A stretch of 64,000 bases of DNA from Colletes latitarsis (taxonomy: Eukaryota; Arthropoda; Insecta; Hymenoptera; Colletidae): positions 496,001-560,000 of the forward strand of contig NW_027488370.1 of the NCBI RefSeq assembly GCF_051014445.1, written 5' to 3'. Positions 10,028-22,830 of the stretch are shown here, piece after piece. Numbering within the stretch: position 1 is the first letter of the stretch; every line of letters starts with the position of its first letter. The notes beneath the pieces are model-generated. The model worked only from the letters and a program-made list of their open reading frames with translations. It was not told where the DNA came from and ran no database searches. The position numbers and the translations under genes are program-made.

Positions 10028-13000
10028 ATCCTGGGTTATTTTCTGGTTTGGATCACATAGTAATGTGGTACCACACTGAAAAAGTCGATTAAACCAGGTT
10101 CTGATCAATATTTTTGAGGATAACGCATGTTAGGTCTAGGTTAGGCCTGGGATTTGCCCTCACCAGGCTCATACTTTCGCGTTTCTCACATACGTGTTGA
10201 ACAGATCCTGTGTTTTTTCTGGATTGGTTCACCTAGTAATGTGGTACCACACTGGAACATTCAATTAAACCTGGTCATGATAAATATTTTAGAGGATAAC
10301 ACATGTTAGGTCTGGGTTAGGACTAGGTTTTGCCCTCGTCAGGCTCATACTTTCGCATATTTCTCATACTTCATGGCTAGATCCTGTGCTGTTTCTGGAT
10401 TGTATCACGTAGTAATGTGGTACCACGCTGAAACAGTCAATTAAACCTGGTTTCGTTCAATATTTTAGAGGATAACGCAAGTTAGGTCTGGGATAGGTCT
10501 GGGATTTGCCCTCATCAGGCTCATACTTTCGCGTATTTCACATACGTGTTGAACAGATCCTGGGTTTTTTCCGGTGTGGGTCACGCAGTAGTGTGGTTCC
10601 ACACTGGAACATTCAATTAAACCTGGTCTTGATAAATATTTTAGAGGATAACGCATGTTAGGTTTGGGTTAGGTCTAGGATTTGCCCTCACCAGGCTCAT
10701 ACTTTCGCATTCTTCACATACTTGTTGAACGGATCCTGGGTTTTTTCTGGTTTGGATCACGTAGTAATGTGGGACCACCCTGAAACAATCAATTAAACCT
10801 GGTCATGATAAATATTTTAGAAGATAACGCATGTTAGGTCTGGGTTAGTTCTAGGATTTGCCCTCGTCAGGCTCATACTTTCGCATATTTCTCATACTTC
10901 ATGGCTAGATCCTGGGCTGTTTCTGGATTGTATCACGTATTAATGAGGTACCACGCTGAAACAGTCAATTAAACCTGGTTTCGATCAATATTTTAGAGGA
11001 TAACGCAAGTTAGGTCTGGGATAGGTCTGGGATTCGCCCTCAGCAGGCTCATACTTTCGCGTTTTTCACATACTTGTTGAACAGATCCTAGGTTTTTTCT
11101 GGTTTGGATCACGTAGTAGAGTGGTACCACACTGAAACAGTCCATTAAACCTGGTTTGGATCAATATTTTACAGGATAACGCATGTTAGGTCTAGGTTAG
11201 GTCTGGGATTTTCACTCATCAGACACATACTTTCGCATTCTTCACATACTTGCTGAACGGATCCTGGGTTATTTTCTGGTTTGGATCACATAGTAATGTG
11301 GTACCACACTGAATCTGTCGATTAAACCAGGTTTCGATCAATATTTTTGAGGATAACGCACGTTAGGTCTAGGATAGGTCGGGGTTTTTCACTCATCGGA
11401 CACATACTTTCGCATTCTTCACATACTTGCTGAACGGAACCTGGGTTTTTACTGGTTTGGATCACGTAGTAATGTGGTACCACACTGAAACATTCAATTA
11501 AACCTGGTCTTGATAAATATTTTAGAGGATAACGCATGTTAGGTCTGGGTTAGGTCTAGGATTTGCCCTCATCAGGCTCATACTTTCGCATATTTCTCAT
11601 ACTTCATGGCTAGATCCTGGGCTTTTTCTCGATTGCATCACGTAGTAATGAAGTACAACACTGAAACAGTCAATTAAAACTGGTTTCCATCAATATCTTA
11701 GAGGACAACGCAAGTTAGGTCTGGGATAGGTCTGGGATTTGCCCTCATCAGGCTCATACTTTCGCGTTTTTCACATACGTGTTGAACAGATCCTGGGTTT
11801 CTTCTGGATTGGCTCACGTAGTAATGTGGTACCACACTGGAACATTCAATTAAACCTGGTCTTGATAAATATTTTAGAGGATATCGCATGTTAGGTTTGG
11901 GTTAGGTCTAGGATTTGCCCTCACCAGGCTCATACTTTCGCATTCTTCACATACTTGTTGAACGGATCCTGGGTGTTTGCTGGTTTGGATCACGTAGTAA
12001 TGTGGGACCACACTGAAACAATCAATTAAACCTGGTCATGATAAATATTTTAGAGGATAACGCATGTTAGGTCTGGGTTAGGTCTAGGATTTGCCCTCGT
12101 CAGGCTCATACTTTCGCATATTTCTCATACTTCATGGCTAGATCCTGGGCTGTTTCTGGATTGTATCACGTATTAATGTGGTACCACGCTGAAACAGTCA
12201 ATTAAACCTGGTTTCGATCAATATTTTGGAGGATAACGCATGTTAGGTCTAGGTTAGGCCTGGGATTTGCCCTCATCTGGGTCATACTTTCGCAGTTTTA
12301 ATATATATGTTGACGTGATCGAGGGTTCTTTCTGCTTTGGATCACGTAGTAAAGCGGTACCACACTGAAACAGTCCATTAAACCTGGTTTGGATCAATGT
12401 TTTAGAGGATAACGCTTGTTAGGTCTGGGATAGGTCTGGGATTTGCCCTCACCAGGCTCATACTTTCGCGTTTTTCACATACGTGTTGAACAGATCCTGG
12501 GTTTTTTCTGGATTGGTTCACGTAGTAATGTGGTACCACACTGGAACATTCAATTAAACCTGGTCTTGATAAATATTTTAGAGGATAACGCATGTTAGGT
12601 TTGGGTTAGGTCTAGGATTTGCCCTCACCAGGCTCATACTTTCGTATATTTCTCATACTTCATGGCTAGATCCTGTGCTGTTTCTGGATTGTATCACGTA
12701 GTAATGTGGTACCACGCTGAAACTGTCAATTAAACCTGGTTTCGTTCAATATTTTAGAGGATAACGCAAGTTAGGTCTGGGATAGGTCTGGGATTTGCCC
12801 TCATCAGGCTCATACTTTCGCGTTTTTCACATACGTGTTGAACAGATCCTGGGTTTTTTCCGGTGTGGGTCACGCAGTAGTGTGGTACCACACTGGAACA
12901 TTCAATTAAACCTGGTCTTGATAAATATTTTAGAGGATATCGCATGTTAGGTTTGGATTAGGTCTAGGATTTGCCCTCACCAGGCTCATACTTTCGCATT

Positions 13001-13680
13001 CTTCACATACTTGTTGAACGGATCCTGGGTTTTTTCTGGTTTGGGTCACGTAGTAATGTGGGACCACACTGAAACAATCAATTAAACCTGGTCATGATAA
13101 ATATTTTAGAGGATAACGCATGTTAGGTCTGGGTTAGGTCTAGGATTTGCTCTCGTCAGGCTCATACTTTCGCATATTTCTCATACTTCATGGCTAGATC
13201 CTGGGCTGTTTCTGGATTGTATCACGTATTAATGTGGTACCACGCTGAAACAGTCAATTAAACCTGGTTTCGATCAATATTTTGGAGGATAACGCAAGTT
13301 AGGTCTGGGATAGGTCTGGGATTCGCCCTCAGCAGGCTCATACTTTCGCTTTTTCACATACTTGTTGAACAGATCCTAGGTTTTTTCTGGTTTGGATCAC
13401 GTAGTAGAGTGGTACCACACTGAAACAGTCCATTAAACCTGGTTTGGATCAATATTTTAGAGGATAACGCATGTTAGGTCTAGGTCAGGTCTGGGATTTT
13501 CACTCATCAGACACATACTTTCGCATTCTTCACATACTTGCTGAACGGATCCTGGGTTTTTTCTGGTTTGGACCACGTAGTAATGTGGGACCACACTGAA
13601 ACAATCAATTAAACCTGGTCTTGATAAATATTTCAGAGGATAACGCATGTTAGGTCTGGGATAGGTCTGGGATTTGCCCT
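10027..13680 (+). repeat. Satellite block with 13-monomer (2289-bp) internal duplication
   Basis: After the partial repeat of 7391-7900, the segment at about 10380-11230 recurs at about 12670-13510 with an offset of 2289 bp (13 monomers). Rare shared variants: GATCCTGTGCTG, CCGGTGTGGGTCACGCAGTA, GGGATTCGCCCTCAGCAGG and GATCCTAGGTTTTTTC. The segment at about 12400-13680 in turn recurs at 21550-22830 with an offset of 9147 bp (52 monomers). Confidence 0.75.
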
Positions 13681-15560
13681 CATCAGACTCATACTTTCGC
13701 GTTTTTCACATACTTGTTGAACAGATCCTGGGTTTTTTCCGGTTTGGGCCACGTAGTAGTGTGGTACCACACTGAAACAGTCGATTAAACCTGGTTTCGA
13801 TCAATATTTTAGAGGACAACGCATGTTAGGTCTAGGTTAGGCCTGGGATTTGCCCTCATCAGGGTCATACTTTCGCAGTTTTAACATACATGTTGACCTG
13901 ATCGAGGGTATTTCCTGCTTTGGATCACGTAGTAAAGTGGTACCACACTGAAACAGTCCATTAAACCTGGTTTGGATCAATATTTTAGAGGATAACGCAT
14001 GTTAGGTCTAGGTTAGCCCTGGGATTTTCACTCATCAGACTCATACATTCGCATTCTTCACATACTTGTTGAACTGATCCTGGGTTTTTTCTGGATTTGT
14101 TCGCGTAGTAATGTGGTACCACACTGGAACATTCAATTAAACCTGGTCTTGATAAATATTTTAGAGGATAACGCATCTTAGGTTTGGGTTAGTTCTAGGA
14201 TTTGCCCTCATCAGGCTCATACTTTCGCATATTTCTCATACTTCATGGCTAGATCCTCGGCTGTTTCTGGATTGTGTCACGTAGTAATGTGGTACCACGC
14301 TGAAACAGTCAATTAAACCTGGTTTCGTTCAATATTTTAGAGGATAACGCAAGTTAGGTCTGGGATAGGTCTGGGATTTGCCCTCATCAGGCTCATACTT
14401 TCGCGTTTTTCACATACTCGTTGAACAGATCCTGGGTTTTTTCCGGTTTGGGTCACGTAGTAGTGTGGTACCACACTGAAACAGTCGATTAAACCTGGTT
14501 TCGATCAATATTTTTGAGGATAACGCATGTTAGGTCTAGGTTAGGCCGGGGATTTTCACTCATCAAACTCATACTTTCGCATTCTTCAAATACTTGTTGA
14601 ACGGATCCTGGGTTCTTTTCTGGTTTGGATCACGTAGTAATGTGGGACCACACTGAAACAATCAATTAAACCTGGTCATGATAAATATTTTAGAGGATAA
14701 CACATGTTAGGTCTGGGTTAGGACTAGGTTTTGCCCTCGTCAGGCTCATACTTTCGCATATTTCTCATACTTCATGGCTAGATCCTGGGCTGTTTCTGGA
14801 TTGTATCACGTAGTAATGTGGTACCACGCTGAAACAGCCAATTAAACCTGGTTTCGATCAATATTTTAGAGGATAACGCAAGTTAGGTCTGGGATAGGTC
14901 TGGGATTCGCCCCCATCAGGCTCATACTTTCGCGTTTTTCACATACTTGTTGAACAGATCCTGGGTTTTTTCTGGTTTGGATCACGTAGTAGTGTGGTAC
15001 CACACTGAAACAGTCCATTAAACCTGGTTTGGATCAATATTTTAGAGGATAACGCATGTTAGGTCTAGGTTAGGTCTGGGATTTTCACTCATCAGACTCA
15101 TACTTTCGCATTCTTCACATACTTGTTGAACGGATCATGGGTTTTTTCTGGTTTGGATCACGTAGTAATGTGGGACCACACTGAAACAATCAATTAAACC
15201 TGGTCTTGATAAATATTTTAGAGGATAACGCATGTTAGGTCTGGGATAGGTCTGGGATTTGCCCTCATCAGACTCATACTTTCGCACACTTCACATACTC
15301 GTTGAACAGATCCTGGGTTATTTTCTGGTTTGGATCACATAGTAATGTGGTACCACACTGAAAAAGTCGATTAAACCAGGTTTTGATCAATATTTTTGAG
15401 GATAACGCACGTTAGGTCTAGGTTAGGCCTGGGATTTTCACTCATCAGACTCATACTTTCTTCACATTCTTGTTGAACGGATCCTGGGTTTTTTCTGGTT
15501 TGGATGACGTAGTAATGTGGACCACACTGAAACAATCACTAAACCTGGTCTTGATAAATA
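13680..15560 (+). repeat. Mosaic block: copies of 3.2-4.1 kb then 1-0.9 kb
   Basis: The left part (13794 to about 14610) follows 3240-4056 at an offset of 10554 bp. From about 14602 the best match is 1-900 at an offset of 14601 bp. The six-base deletion form ACTTTCTTCACATTC is at 15460. The switch of closest relative between adjacent monomers indicates recombination or gene conversion between distant parts of the array. Confidence 0.68.
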
Positions 15561-15599
15561 TTTTAGAGGATAACGCACATTAGGTCTGGGTTAGGTCTA

Positions 15600-16500
15600 G
15601 GATTTGCCCTCGTGAGGCTCATACTTTCGCATATTTCTCATACTTCATGGCTAGATCCTGGGCTATTTCTGGATTGGATCACGTAGTAATGTGGTACCAC
15701 ACTGAAACAGTCGATTAAACCAGGTTTCGATCAATATTTTTGAGGATAACGCAAGTTAGGTATGGGATAGGTCTGGGATTTGCCCTCATCAGGCTCATAC
15801 TTTCGCGTTTTTCACATACTTGTTGAACAGATCCTGGGTTTTTTCTGGTTTGGATCACGTAGTAATGTGGGACCACACTGAAGCAGTCAATTAAACCTGG
15901 TTTCGAACAATATTTTAGAGAATAATTCATGTTAGGTCTAGGTTAGGTCTGGGATTTGCTTTCATCAGGCTCATTCTTTCGCATATTTCTCATACTTGAT
16001 GGCTAGATCCTGGGCTTTTTCTGGATTGCATCACGCAGTAATGAAGTACAACACTGAAACAGTCAATTAAACCTGGTTTCCATCAATTTTTTAGAGGACA
16101 ACGCATGTTAGGTCGAGGTTAGGCCTGGGATTTGCCCTCATCAGGGTCATACTTTCGCAGTTTTAATATACATGTTGACGTGATCGAGGGTTTTTCCTGC
16201 TTTGGATCACGTAGTAAAGTGGTACCACACTGAAACAGTCCATTAAACCTGGTTTGGATCAATATTTTAGAGGATAACGCAAGTTAGGTCTGGGATAGGT
16301 CTGGGATTTGCCCTCATCAGGCTCATACTTTCGCGTTTTTCACATACTTGTTGAACAGATCCTGGGTTTTTTCCGGTTTGGGCCACGTAGTAGTGTGGTA
16401 CCACACTGAAACAGTCGATTAAACCTGGTTTCGATCAATATTTTTGAGGATAACGCATGTTAGGTCTAGGTTAGGCCGGGGATTTTCACTCATCAAACTC
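15600..16500 (+). repeat. 12-monomer (2111-bp) duplication, left copy
   Basis: Matches 17711-18611 at an offset of 2111 bp. Shared rare variants: CCCTCGTGAGGCTC, GCAAGTTAGGTATGGG, TTTCGAACAATATTTTAGAG, GCTTTCATCAGGCTC, CATCAATTTTTTAGAGG and GAGGGTTTTTCCTGCTTTGG. The run resembles the HOR duplications seen in other centromeric satellites. Confidence 0.8.
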
Positions 16501-17710
16501 ATACTTTCGCATTCTTCACATACTTGTTGAACGGAACCTGGGTTTTTACTGGTTTGGATCACGTAGTAATGTGGTACCACACTGAAACATTCAATTAAAC
16601 CTGGTCTTGATAAATATTTTAGAGGATAACGCATGTTAGGTCTGGGTTAGGTCTAGGATTTGCCCTCATCAGGCTCATACTTTCGCATATTTCTCATACT
16701 TCATGGCTAGATCCTGGGCTGTTTCTGGATTGGATCACGTAGTAATGTGGTACCACGCTGAAACAGTCAATTAAACCTGGTTTCGTTCAATGTTTTAGAG
16801 GATAACGCAAGTTAGGTCTGGGATAGGTCTGGGATTTGCCCTCATCAGGCTCATACTTTCGCGTTTTTCACATACTTGTTGAACAGATCCTGGGTTTTTT
16901 CCGGTTTGGGTCACGTAGTAGTGTGGTACCACACTGAAACAGTCCATTAAACCTGGTTTGGATCAATATTTTAGAGGATAACGCACGTTAGGTCTAGGTT
17001 AGGTCTGGGATTTGCCCTCATCAGACTCATACTTTCGCACACTTCACATACTCGTTGAACGGATCCTGGGTTTTTTCTGGTTTGCAACACGTAGTAATGT
17101 GGGACCACACTGAAACAGTCAATTAAACCTGGTTTCGATCAATATTTTAGAGAATAATTCATGTTAGGTCTAGGTTAGGTCTGCGATTTGCTCTCATCAG
17201 GCTCATTCTTTCGCATATTTCTCATACTTGATGGCTAGATCCCGGGCTTTTTCTGGATTGCATCACGTAGTAATGAAGTACAACACTGAAACAGTCAATT
17301 AAACCTGGTTTCCATCAATATTTTAGAGGACAACGCATGTTAGGTCTAGGTTAGGCCTGGGATTTGCCCTCATCTGGGTCATACTTTCGCAGTTTTAATA
17401 TATATGTTGACGTGATCGAGGGTTTTTTCTGCTTTGGATCACGTAGTAAAGTGGTACCACACTGAAACAGTCCATAAACCTGGTTTGGATCAATATTTTA
17501 GAGGATAACGCTTGTTAGGTCTGGGATAGGTCTGGGATTTGCCCTCACCAGGCTCATACTTTCGCATTCTTCACATACTTGTTGAACGGATCCTGGGTTT
17601 TTTCTGGTTTGGATCACGTAGTAATGTGGGACCACACTGAAACAATCAATTAAACCGGGTCATGATAAATATTTTAGAGGATAACGCATGTTAGGTCTGG
17701 GTTAGGTCTA
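16500..17710 (+). repeat. Satellite block between the 2111-bp copies
   Basis: About seven monomers, A/B/C then D/E. The segment at about 17337-17700 recurs at 18922-19285 (offset 1585, nine monomers). Shared variants are CATCTGGGTCATACTTTC, TTTTAATATATATGTTGACG, CAGTCCATAAACCTGG and the rare TTAAACCGGGTCATGATAAA. It is also related to 1840-2240. Confidence 0.7.
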
Positions 17711-18611
17711 GGATTTGCCCTCGTGAGGCTCATACTTTCGCATATTTCTCATACTTCATGGCTAGATCCTGGGCTATTTCTGGATTGGATCACGTAGTAA
17801 TGTGGTACCACACTGAAACAGTCGATTAAACCAGGTTTCGATCAATATTTTTGAGGATAACGCAAGTTAGGTATGGGGTAGGTCTGGGATTTGCCCTCAT
17901 CAGGCTCATACTTTCGCGTTTTTCACATACTTGTTGAACAGATCCTGGGTTTTTTCTGGTTTGGATGACGTAGTAATGTGGGGCCACACTGAAGCAGTCA
18001 ATTAAACCTGGTTTCGAACAATATTTTAGAGAATAATTCATGTTAGGTCTAGGTTAGGTCTGGGATTTGCTTTCATCAGGCTCATTCTTTCGCATATTTC
18101 TCATACTTGATGGCTAGATCCTGGGCTTTTTCTGGATTGCATCACGCAGTAATGAAGTACAACACTGAAACAGTCAATTAAACCTGGTTTCCATCAATTT
18201 TTTAGAGGACAACGCATGTTAGGTCTAGGTTAGGCCTGGGATTTGCCCTCATCAGGGTCATACTTTCACAGTTTTAATATACATGTTGACGTGATCGAGG
18301 GTTTTTCCTGCTTTGGATCACGTAGTAAAGTGGTACCACACTGAAACAGTCCATTAAACCTGGTTTGGATCAATATTTTAGAGGATAACGCAAGTTAGGT
18401 CTGGGATAGGTCTGGGATTTGCCCGCATCAGGCTCATACTTTCGCGTTTTTCACATACTTGTTGAACAGATCCTGGGTTTTTTCCGGTTTGGGCCACGTA
18501 GTAGTGTGGTACCACACTGAAACAGTCGATTAAACCTGGTTTCGATCAATATTTTTGAGGATAACGCATGTTAGGTCTAGGTTAGGCCGGGGATTTTCAC
18601 TCATCAAACAC
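17711..18611 (+). repeat. 12-monomer (2111-bp) duplication, right copy
   Basis: Right-hand copy of 15600-16500. It differs by a small number of substitutions, such as GGTATGGGGTAGG for GGTATGGGATAGG, GGATGACGTAG for GGATCACGTAG, and TTTCACAGTTTTAATATACA for TTTCGCAGTTTTAATATACA. Confidence 0.8.
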
Positions 18612-21550
18612 ATACTTTCGCATTCTTCAAATACTTGTTGAACGGATCCTGGGTTTTTTTTCTGGTTTGGATCACGTAATAATGTAGTACCACACTGAAA
18701 CATTCAATTAAACCTAGTCTTGATAAATATTTTAGAGGATAACGCAAGTTAGGTCTGGGATAGGTCTGGGATTTGCCCTCATCAGGCTCATACTTTCGCG
18801 TTTTTCACATACTTGTTGAACAGATCCTGGGTTTTTTCCGGTTTGGGCCACGTAGTAATGAAGTACATCACTGAAACAGTCAATTAAACCTGGTTTCCAT
18901 CAATATTTTAGAGGACAACGCATGTTAGGTCTAGGTTAGGCCTGGGATTTGCCCTCATCTGGGTCATACTTTCGCAGTTTTAATATATATGTTGACGTGA
19001 TCGAGGGTTTTTTCTGCTTTGGATCACGTAGTAAAGTGGTACCACACTGAAACAGTCCATAAACCTGGTTTGGATCAATATTTTAGAGGATAACGCTTGT
19101 TAGGTCTGGGATAGGTCTGGGATTTGCCCTCACCAGGCTCATACTTTCGCATTCTTCACATACTTGTTGAACGGATCCTGGGTTTTTTCTGGTTTGGATC
19201 ACGTAGTAATGTGGGACCACACTGAAACAATCAATTAAACCGGGTCATGATAAATATTTTAGAGGATAACGCATGTTAGGTCTGGGTTAGGTATAGGATT
19301 TGCCCTCGTCAGGCTCATACTTTCGCATATTTCTCATACTTCATGGCTAGATCCTGGGCTTTTTCTGGATTGCATCACGCAGTAATGAAGTACAACACTG
19401 AAACAGTCAATTAAACCTGGTTTCCATCAATATTTTGGTGGACAACGCATGTTAGGTCTAGGTTAGGCTTGGGATTTGCCCTCATCAGGTTCGTACCTTC
19501 GCAGTTTTAACATACATGTTGACGTGATCGAGGGTTTTTTCTGCTTTGGATCACGTAGTAAAGTGGTACCACACTGAAACAGTCCATTAAACCTGGTTTG
19601 GATCAATATTTTAGAGGATAACGCATGTTAGGTCTAGGTTAGCCCTGGGATTTTCACTCATCAGGCTCATACTTTCGCATATTTCTCATACTTCATGGCT
19701 AGATCCTCGGCTGTTTCTGGATTGTGTCACGTAGTAGAGTGGTACCACACTGAAACAGTCCATTAAACCTGGTTTGGATCAATATTTTAGAGGATAACGC
19801 ATGTTAGGTCTAGGTTAGGTCTGGGATTTTCACTCATCAGACACATACTTTCGCGTTTTTCACATACTTGTTGAACAGATCCTGGGTTTTTTCCGGTTTG
19901 GGTCACGTAGTAGTGTGGTACCACACTGAAACAGTCGATTAAACCTGGTTTCGATCAATATTTTTGAGGATAACGCATGTTAGGTCTGGGATAGGTCTGG
20001 GATTTGCCCTCATCAGGGTCATACTTTCGCAGTTTTAATATACATGTTGACGTGATCGAGGGTTTTTTCTGCTTTGGATCACGTAGTAAAGTGGTACCAC
20101 ACTGAAACAGTCCATTAAACCTGGTTTGGATCAATATTTTAGAGGATAACGCAAGTTAGGTCTGGGATAGGTCTGGGATTTGCCCTCATCAGTCTCATAC
20201 TTTCGCGTTTTTCACATACTTGTTGAACAGATCCTGGGTTTTTTTCTGGTTTGGATCACGTAATAATGTGGTGCCACACTGAAATATTCAATTAAACCTG
20301 GTCTTGATAAATATTTTAGAGGATAACGCATGTTAGGTCTGGGTTAGGTCTAGGATTTGCCCTCATCAGGCTCATGCTTTCGCATATTTCTCATACTTCA
20401 TGGCTGGATCCTGGGCAATTTCTGGATTGGATCACGTAGTAATGTGGTACCACACTGAAACAGTCAACTAAACCTGGTTTTGATCAATATTTTAGAGAAC
20501 AATTCATGTTAGGTCTAGGTTAGGTCTGGGATTTGCTCTCATCAGGCTCATTCTTTCTCATATTTCTCATACTTGATGGCTAGATCCTGGGATTTTTCTG
20601 GATTGCATCACGTAGTAATGAAGTACAACACTGAAACAGTCAAATAAACCTGGTTTCCATCAATATTTTAGAGGACAACACATGTTAGGTCTAGGTTAGG
20701 CCTGGGATTTGCCCTCATCAGGGTCGTACTTTCGCAGTTTTAACATACATGTTGACCTGATCGAGGGTTTTTTATGCTTTGGATCACGTAGTAAAGTGGT
20801 ACCACACTGAAACAGTCCATTAAACCTGGTTTGGATCAATATTTTGGAGAATAATTCATGTTAGGTCTAGGCAAGGTCTGGGATTTTCACTCATCAGACT
20901 CATACTTTCGCATTCTTCACATACTTGTTGAACGGATCCTGGGTTATTTCTGGTTTGGATCACATAGTAATGTGGTACCACACTGAAAAAGTCGATTAAA
21001 CCAGGTTCTGATCAATATTTTTGAGGATAACGCATGTTAGGTCTAGGTTAGGCCTGGGATTTGCCCTCACCAGGCTCATACATTCGCGTTTCTCACATAC
21101 GTGTTGAACAGATCCTGTGTTTTTTCTGGTTTGGATCACATAGTAATGTGGTACCACACTGAAAAAGTCGATTAAACCAGGTTCTGATCAACATTTTCGA
21201 GGATAACGCATGTTAGGTCTGGGTTAGGTCTAGGATTTGCCCTCGTCAGGCTCATACTTTCGCATATTTCTCATACTTCATGGCTAGATCCTGGGCTGTT
21301 TCTGGATTGTATCACGTATTAATGTGGTACCACGCTGAAACAGTCAATTAAACCTGGTTTCGATCAATATTTCAGAGGATAACGCATGTTAGGTCTGGGA
21401 TAGGTCTGGGATTTGCCCTCATCAGACTCATACTTTCGCACACTTCACATACTCGGTGAACAGATCCTGGGTTATTTTCTGGTTTGGATCACATAGTAAT
21501 GTGGTACCACACTGAAAAAGTCGATTAAACCAGGTTCTGATCAATATTTT
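18612..21550 (+). repeat. Mixed satellite block, 18.6-21.5 kb
   Basis: About 17 monomers of all subtypes. It contains the nine-monomer duplicate of 17337-17700 (at 18922-19285) and a copy of 6793-7138 (at 19985-20330). It also holds monomers with GGATCCTGGGCAATTTCTGG (20404) that are otherwise found near 1060, 5100 and 8617. AAAAAGTCGATTAAACCAGG with GGTTCTGATCAA appears at about 20990, 21170 and 21530. No gene or unique sequence was seen. Confidence 0.75.
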
Positions 21551-22830
21551 TGAGGATAACGCATGTTAGGTCTAGGTTAGGCCTGGGATTTGCCCTCACC
21601 AGGCTCATACTTTCGCGTTTCTCACATACGTGTTGAACAGATCCTGTGTTTTTTCTGGATTGGTTCACGTAGTAATGTGGTACCACACTGGAACATTCAA
21701 TTAAACCTGGTCTTGATAAATATTTTAGAGGATAACGCATGTTAGGTTTGGGTTAGGTCTAGGATTTGCCCTCACCAGGCTCATACTTTCGCATATTTCT
21801 CATACTTCATGGCTAGATCCTGTGCTGTTACTGGATTGTATCACGTAGTAATGAGGTACCACGCTGAAACAGTCAATTAAACCTGGTTTCGTTCAATATT
21901 TTAGAGGATAACGCAAGTTAGGTCTGGGATAGGTCTGGGATTTGCCCTCATCAGGCTCATACTTTCGCGTTTTTCACATACGTGTTGAACAGATCCTGGG
22001 TTTTTTCCGGTGTGGGTCACGCAGTAGTGTGGTACCACACTGGAACATTCAATTAAACCTGGTCTTGATAAATATTTTAGAGGATAACGGATGTTAGGTT
22101 TGGGTTAGGTCTAGGATTTGCCCTCACCAGGCTCATACTTTCGCATTCTTCACATACTTGTTGAACGGATCCTGGGTTTTTTCTGGTTTGGGTCACGTAG
22201 TAATGTGGGACCACACTGAAACAATCAATTAAACCTGGTCATGATAAATATTTTAGAGGATAACGCATGTTAGGTCTGGGTTAGGTCTAGGATTTGCTCT
22301 CGTCAGGCTCATACTTTCGCATATTTCTCATACTTCATAGCTAGATCCTGGGCTGTTTCTGGATTGTATCACGTATTAATGTGGTACCACGCTGAAACAG
22401 TCAATTAAACCTGGTTTCGATCAATATTTTGGAGGATAACGCAAGTTAGGTCTGGGATAGGTCTGGGATTCGCCCTCAGCAGGCTCATACTTTTGCTTTT
22501 TCACATACTTGTTGAACAGATCCTAGGTTTTTTCTGGCTTGGATCACGTAGTAGAGTGGTACCACACTGAAACAGTCCATTAAACCTGGTTTGGATCAAT
22601 ATTTTAGAGGATAACGCATGTTAGGTCTAGGTCAGGTCTGGGATTTTCACTCATCAGACACATACTTCCGCATTCTTCACATACTTGCTGAACGGATCCT
22701 GGGTTTTTTCTGGTTTGGACCACGTAGTAATGTGGGACCACACTGAAACAATCAATTAAACCTGGTCTTGATAAATATTTCAGAGGATAACGCATGTTAG
22801 GTCTGGGATAGGTCTGGGATTTGCCCTCAT
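21550..22830 (+). repeat. 9147-bp-offset copy of 12.4-13.7 kb
   Basis: About seven monomers matching 12403-13683 at an offset of 9147 bp. Shared variants: GATCCTGTGCTG, GGTGTGGGTCACGCAG, TTTGCTCTCGTCAGGC, GATTCGCCCTCAGCAGGC, TAGGTCAGGTCTGGG and GGTTTGGACCACGTAG. A dispersed rather than adjacent duplicate. Confidence 0.75.
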
